Shown here: in pieces, positions 12,000-14,022 of the stretch
Layout of the letters: every line of letters starts with the position of its first letter
Numbering within the stretch: position 1 is the stretch's first letter
Assembly: GCA_000431835.1 (NCBI GenBank)
Contig: HF987953.1
Coordinates: 18,677-32,698, forward strand
Origin: Succinatimonas sp. CAG:777
Lineage (GTDB): Bacteria; Pseudomonadota; Gammaproteobacteria; Enterobacterales; Succinivibrionaceae
Direction of reading: 5' to 3'
DNA: 14,022 bases
The notes under the pieces: model-generated
Databases searched by the model: none
The model's input: the letters and a program-made list of their open reading frames with translations, nothing else
What the model was told of the DNA's origin: nothing
Made by a program: the position numbers and the translations under genes

Positions 12000-12359
12000 A
12001 TGGTTGATTTTGATGAATTAACTGAAGAGCAGATGGATGATCTTACTCAGCAAGTTCTTGATCTGTACACAACCATTAGTGAAGAAGCTTTAAGCATAAA
12101 CGATCCTGATGTTTATGCTAAAGTTCGTAAAATCACTAATGATGATGACTATTCAATGGAATGCAGATTTAGAAACTTATCTGACGATGATGATGTTGAT
12201 ACTTCAGAGTTTGAAATTAACAATTGGATTGTTGCAGAAGTATGGTTTACTGGTGCTCAAGAGCAATTAAAAAACGATGTTCACGTAGTGGACATCGTTT
12301 TTGAAGCTAATGGAGAATCTTCTAATGAAGCTTCAGCTAAATGGTTCCCAGATGACTAA
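12000..12359 (+). CDS. Small acidic protein of unknown function
   Basis: I do not recognise this 119-residue protein. It is strongly acidic, with about 32 Asp or Glu and about 7 Lys or Arg. There is a helical, acidic N-terminal third (DELTEEQMDDLTQQVLDLY), a central run of aspartates (SDDDDVD) and a C-terminal half with alternating hydrophobic residues that suggests beta strands (NNWIVAEVWF, VHVVDIVFEA). There is no signal peptide, membrane segment or cysteine cluster. It begins one base after the flavin reductase stop, with GGTGGAG (11984-11990) in the end of that gene, so the two are cotranscribed and probably coupled. Real coding is supported by this tight spacing. Confidence 0.75.
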   Translation: MVDFDELTEEQMDDLTQQVLDLYTTISEEALSINDPDVYAKVRKITNDDDYSMECRFRNLSDDDDVDTSEFEINNWIVAEVWFTGAQEQLKNDVHVVDIVFEANGESSNEASAKWFPDD

Positions 12360-12377
12360 TTGGTGTTGGGAACTCTA

Positions 12378-13034
12378 TTAGGGATTGATAGTAATCGGAG
12401 TTCCTACATCTACCATTGATAAAAATATATCCAAATCAGGGTTTAGCAGAGCAATACAACCATTAGTCCAATCTGTTCTCTGTACAGTTTCATTGTAACT
12501 GCTTCTTGAAGGAGGCTGTCCGTGTACCATGATCATGCCACCAGGTCGTCTTCCATAGCTTCTTGCAAACTCGATATCTTTCGAGTTTGGATATGAAATA
12601 TGGAAAGCTTTATAGTAATTAGATCTTTTCTTTATGTAATCTAGAGTATAAGTGCCCTCAGGTGTTTTCTTATCTCCTTCAAACTGTTTCTTTCCATATG
12701 GTTTGTCTGATAAAGCAATCCAAAATTTTATAACCTCTAGACCATCTTTCATAAGAATCATCTGGTGGGCTGCTTTATTTACAACAACTCTATCGACTAA
12801 CATTTTCTTTTGAACTTGTGACTCTTCAAGGGCACTGTTGCTCAATAAGTTAGAGGTTATACCAAGCTTTGTATAATCAAATTCTTCGTCATAGACAACT
12901 TCAGAACTTACTGCTTTTGCTAAAAGTTCGTTTGGGATATTGTGGAAAGTTTCTGCTTTAGCTTGTAGTGAAACTGTCGAAAATGAAATAACATATAGAG
13001 CAAAAATGTATTTTAAAATTTTCACTGTGGACAT
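12378..13034 (-). CDS. L,D-transpeptidase (YkuD domain) family protein, exported
   Basis: Members act on peptidoglycan peptides in the periplasm with a catalytic cysteine. From ATG at 13034 the product is 218 residues, with a signal peptide (about 1-27: hydrophobic core YIFALYVISF, cleavage near LQAKA). The YkuD-like core follows: DKKTPEGTYTLDYI, FHISYPN, MIMVHGQ with His171, and TDWTNGCIAL with Cys193 as predicted nucleophile. It resembles the common gammaproteobacterial branch with DWTxGCIA. The start is uncertain: GTG at 13025 would also give a signal peptide, while a longer frame from a TTG at 13127 lacks support. It converges on the acidic-protein gene with an 18-base gap. Exact substrate unknown. 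Confidence 0.85.
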   Translation of the reverse strand: MSTVKILKYIFALYVISFSTVSLQAKAETFHNIPNELLAKAVSSEVVYDEEFDYTKLGITSNLLSNSALEESQVQKKMLVDRVVVNKAAHQMILMKDGLEVIKFWIALSDKPYGKKQFEGDKKTPEGTYTLDYIKKRSNYYKAFHISYPNSKDIEFARSYGRRPGGMIMVHGQPPSRSSYNETVQRTDWTNGCIALLNPDLDIFLSMVDVGTPITINP

Positions 13035-13147
13035 ACCTGACAAAAAATATTCGTTCAGAAATAGCAATGCCTTGCCTAAAAGCAATGTAAAACAAGGTGA
13101 TTTTATTATTGTTATAGAGTCACACAAAACTCACGGATTACATGGCT

Positions 13148-13175
13148 TTGTTGTGCATTTTTGATAAAATATACT
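13148..13175 (+). promoter_or_regulatory. Candidate sigma70-type promoter of parC
   Basis: TTGTTG (13148-13153) and TATACT (13170-13175) are separated by 16 bases, which would start transcription near 13182 and give a leader of about 45 bases. TATTAT further down (13185-13190 region) is an alternative -10 in this AT-rich stretch. Confidence 0.5.
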
Positions 13176-13194
13176 GTAGCGAGAATATTATATA

Positions 13195-13213
13195 CACAAC
13201 TGCAAGGGTTGTG
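13195..13213 (+). repeat. Short inverted repeat in the parC leader
   Basis: CACAAC (13195-13200) and GTTGTG (13208-13213) can form a six-base-pair stem around TGCAAGG. It ends 13 bases before the parC ATG. It could be an operator or a leader hairpin, or chance. Confidence 0.3.
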
Positions 13214-13226
13214 CGAGAAAAATTAA

Positions 13227-14022
13227 ATGTCAGATCAAATTAATAAAAAATTTAGTCTCGAAGGAATTGAACCATTGCCTCTTCAGGAATTTGCCGAAGA
13301 AGCATATTTGAATTATTCCATGAACGTAATTCGAGACAGAGCATTGCCTTCTGTCACTGATGGTATGAAACCAGTACAGCGCAGAATTATCTATGCAATG
13401 TCAAAATTAGGCATCGATCCTAAAGCAAAACACTCAAAGTCAGCAAGAACCGTAGGTGAAGTTATCGGTAAATATCACCCTCACGGTGATAGTGCCTGCT
13501 ATCAAGCTATGGTTATCATGGCACAGCCTTTTACATACCGTTATCCTTTAGTTGATGGTCAGGGTAATTGGGGTGATGTTGAAGATCCAAAGTCATTTGC
13601 AGCAATGCGTTATACTGAATCAAGACTTGCCCCATATTCAGATGTGTTATTAGCTGATATCAATACTGGTTGTGTAGATTGGCTTCCAAATTTTGATGGA
13701 ACTGTGAATGAACCAAAGTTCTTGCCAGCAAGATTGCCTAATATACTTTTAAATGGTACTACAGGTATTGCTGTTGGTATGGCTACAGATATACCTTCAC
13801 ACAACCTAAATGAAGTTGCTAGCGCAGTTATTGCTCTTATGGATAAGCCTGAGTTAACTGTAGCAGATTTGATGAAGTACGTTCCTGGTCCAGACTATCC
13901 TTGTGGATGTGAAATCACTAATTCAGAACAAGAATTAAAAGACATCTACGAAACTGGTCGCGGTTTTGTGCGCCAGAGAGCTGTTTATTCAATTGAAAAG
14001 GATGAGATTGTGATCAACGCTC
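13227..14022 (+). CDS. parC: DNA topoisomerase IV subunit A, N-terminal part (3' end outside window)
   Basis: ParC is the DNA-breaking subunit of topoisomerase IV, which decatenates daughter chromosomes with ParE. The visible 265 residues match E. coli ParC rather than GyrA: VTDGMKPVQRRIIYAM, GKYHPHGDSACYQAMV, the breakage signature AAMRYTESRL with catalytic Tyr129, and LPARLPNILLNGTTGIAVGM. Numbering is nine higher than E. coli, so quinolone-region Ser80 and Glu84 are Ser89 and Gln93; Gln here is unusual. ATG 13227 is preceded by only a weak GAGA at 13215-13218. The gene is open at the window end. Confidence 0.96.
   Translation, partial: MSDQINKKFSLEGIEPLPLQEFAEEAYLNYSMNVIRDRALPSVTDGMKPVQRRIIYAMSKLGIDPKAKHSKSARTVGEVIGKYHPHGDSACYQAMVIMAQPFTYRYPLVDGQGNWGDVEDPKSFAAMRYTESRLAPYSDVLLADINTGCVDWLPNFDGTVNEPKFLPARLPNILLNGTTGIAVGMATDIPSHNLNEVASAVIALMDKPELTVADLMKYVPGPDYPCGCEITNSEQELKDIYETGRGFVRQRAVYSIEKDEIVINA

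Larger units (their letters stand above)
13035..13226. other. Divergent intergenic region between L,D-transpeptidase gene and parC
   Basis: This 192-base AT-rich gap must hold promoters for both flanking genes. The parC promoter and a leader hairpin are listed separately. On the minus strand I found no convincing -35/-10 pair for the transpeptidase gene; TATAAC at 13111-13116 (minus strand) is a possible -10 without a good -35. No small ORF with a credible start site was seen. Confidence 0.5.

Noticed and set aside
12369..12404. GGAACTC/GAGTTCC inverted repeat as a bidirectional terminator between the convergent genes
   Set aside because: The stem is seven base pairs with a 22-base loop, most of it lies in the transpeptidase coding end, and no T tract follows on either strand.
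13035..13127. N-terminal extension of the L,D-transpeptidase frame from a TTG codon
   Set aside because: It would place 31 residues before a clear signal peptide and has no ribosome binding site.
12940..13164. 74-codon plus-strand frame over the transpeptidase 5' end
   Set aside because: It overlaps the signal peptide region of the minus-strand gene in antisense and has no similarity I recognise or start signal.
1..14022. CRISPR array, tRNA or rRNA gene, prophage or defence system
   Set aside because: No regularly spaced repeats, cloverleaf or rRNA sequence, integrase or phage-like genes were found on either strand.

Overview
The window is the 3' part of the S10 operon, the whole spc operon and the whole alpha operon of a gammaproteobacterium, followed by accessory genes and the start of parC. 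Every ribosomal protein reads as a close relative of the Escherichia coli protein, in E. coli gene order. The alpha-operon leader and the GTG start of rpsM also resemble E. coli. The DNA is moderately AT-rich, with strong preference for TTA leucine and CGT arginine codons in the ribosomal genes. I would guess a host-associated gammaproteobacterium such as a member of the Succinivibrionaceae, but genus and family are inference only.

Layout: 1-1318 is the S10 operon tail (rpsC 3' end, rplP, rpmC, rpsQ), ended by a strong intrinsic terminator. At 1355-1383 a promoter overlaps that terminator and starts the spc operon, 1445-7215: rplN, rplX, rplE, rpsN, rpsH, rplF, rplR, rpsE, rpmD, rplO, secY, rpmJ. 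A long hairpin and a near-consensus promoter (7221-7269) lead into a leader carrying the S4-type translational pseudoknot. The alpha operon follows: rpsM, rpsK, rpsD, rpoA copy 1, rplQ, and then, unusually, a second full-length rpoA ending in a good terminator at 11404-11434. Downstream are a flavin-reductase-family gene coupled to a small acidic protein of unknown function (both +), a convergent L,D-transpeptidase-family gene (-), and the 5' part of parC (+), truncated by the window end.

The standout is the pair of RNA polymerase alpha subunits flanking rplQ. Their C-terminal domains are almost the same, but their N-terminal assembly domains have lost different things. Copy 1 (rpsD-rpoA-rplQ position) has lost the Arg-Arg pair and neighbouring residues that in E. 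coli form the beta-binding surface, yet keeps the beta'-binding segment. Copy 2 keeps the Arg-Arg pair and the second beta-binding segment but has lost the beta'-binding segment. This complementary loss predicts an obligate alpha heterodimer in which copy 2 sits on beta and copy 1 on beta'. Two alpha subunits are known from Francisella; here the genes are in tandem in the alpha operon, and an independent origin is possible.

Other points of interest are promoters whose -35 hexamers lie in the 3' arms of upstream hairpins at both operon junctions, a conserved S4 leader pseudoknot with compensatory changes, a likely S8 feedback site at the rplE start, basic C-terminal extensions on L15 and S3, and a natural Gln in the quinolone-determining region of ParC.
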